13,779 bases of DNA from an uncultured Armatimonadota bacterium (lineage in GTDB: Bacteria > Armatimonadota > Armatimonadia > Armatimonadales > Armatimonadaceae), in NCBI GenBank assembly GCA_903924445.1, contig CAIYBQ010000520.1:1-13779 (forward strand). The letters are read 5' to 3'. Every line of letters begins with the position of its first letter. Positions within the stretch are counted from its first letter, which is position 1. The notes under the pieces are model-generated. The model was not told the DNA's origin. It did no database searches and saw only the letters and a program-made list of their open reading frames with translations. This document shows positions 13,390-13,779 of this stretch, one piece after another. Made by a program: the position numbers and the translations under genes.

Positions 13390-13779
13390 TTATGCAAGCT
13401 TGCGGCGGCGAGCACGGACAACCAAGCCACCAAGACCGGATGCCAGCATTCCCATCGCTGCCCACTCGCCTGGCTCAGGTACTGCAGAGGAAGGTCCCTG
13501 ACCGCTGACAGTGATGTTGAGGTAATCAACACCCTTTGGTGCAGCAGATGTACCGGTGAATTCCCAGGTACCTGTCAATGCATTGCTGTTTGGGGAGCCA
13601 GCGATGAAGGTGCGAAGCGGATCAAGCCAGAGGCCACCCGTATAGTCAACCGTTCCACTGTAGTTGAATGCCGGACCATCAATTCCAGCATAGGCGTAAT
13701 CGTTCTGTAGAATCGTTGCAGTTCCTTCAAGGTAAACAATGCTCTTAGAAACGTTAGTAACCTGGAAAAGGTTGTCTAC
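13390..13779 (-). CDS. PEP-CTERM sorting-domain protein, 5'-truncated by the window edge
   Basis: The minus-strand frame is open from the window's right edge to the TAA at 13390, giving the last 129 residues of a larger protein; the TTG at 13578 is internal. The C-terminus is a complete PEP-CTERM signal: V-P-E-P at residues 100-103, then EWAAMGMLASGLGGLVV as a single hydrophobic segment, then the basic tail RARRRKLA. Such proteins are exported and processed by an exosortase (cleavage at the PEP motif), ending at the surface or in the extracellular matrix. The visible ectodomain part is rich in Gly, Thr, Asn and Ser and looks like beta-strands (YSGTVDYTGGLWLD, LTGTWEFTGT), but no named domain is recognised. 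No exosortase is in the window. A hairpin follows the stop codon. Confidence 0.88.
   Translation of the reverse strand, partial: VDNLFQVTNVSKSIVYLEGTATILQNDYAYAGIDGPAFNYSGTVDYTGGLWLDPLRTFIAGSPNSNALTGTWEFTGTSAAPKGVDYLNITVSGQGPSSAVPEPGEWAAMGMLASGLGGLVVRARRRKLA

Noticed and set aside
13333..13710. A 125-codon plus-strand open frame antisense to the PEP-CTERM gene.
   Set aside because: The minus-strand frame ends in a complete PEP-CTERM signal, so the plus-strand frame is a shadow.

Overview
The window looks like a chromosomal segment of a bacterium from the Armatimonadota (Fimbriimonas/Chthonomonas-like), though Planctomycetota or Verrucomicrobiota cannot be excluded. Three things point there: a type IV-like pseudopilin with the FTLIELLIV...ILFPVFGKAR...CLSNVKQIG N-terminus, a PSCyt1/DUF1549/DUF1553 protein paired with a DUF1501 protein, and a C-terminal PEP-CTERM sorting signal. 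No sequence search was run, so this placement is inference.

Layout. (1) Bases 1-2925, plus strand: the 3' part of mnmG (tRNA wobble-uridine modification, cut by the left edge), a thiol peroxidase-like redoxin with a WCPYC motif, and a TPR protein ending in a DUF4190-like membrane domain. The genes are packed with a 17-bp gap and then a 14-bp overlap, so they are probably one transcript. (2) Bases 2922-6705, minus strand: a four-gene run transcribed right to left, namely a FrnE-like DsbA-family oxidoreductase, a fumarylacetoacetate hydrolase-family enzyme, an M3-family oligoendopeptidase and a PhnB-like VOC protein. It meets the TPR gene tail to tail with a 4-bp overlap. A strong hairpin sits between the peptidase and VOC genes. 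(3) Bases 6807-6878, plus strand: tRNA-Val(CAC), followed by a terminator-like hairpin. (4) Bases 6961-7764, minus strand: a pseudopilin. (5) Bases 7768-8164: a 397-bp divergent intergenic region holding a compact set of interleaved inverted repeats and further short repeats. (6) Bases 8165-12572, plus strand: a translationally overlapping pair, a large exported PSCyt1-DUF1549-DUF1553 protein and a Tat-type DUF1501 protein. (7) Bases 12686-13320, minus strand: an orphan 166-residue protein with its own likely promoter and a clear intrinsic terminator. (8) Bases 13390-13779, minus strand: the C-terminal part of a PEP-CTERM surface protein, cut by the right edge.

The left half is mostly cytoplasmic housekeeping and small-molecule or redox enzymes. 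The right half is mostly exported or envelope proteins (pseudopilin, cytochrome-like protein, Tat protein, PEP-CTERM protein). No phage, transposon, CRISPR or toxin-antitoxin locus was seen. The least explained features are the interleaved repeats at 7927-7980 and the orphan protein at 12745-13245.
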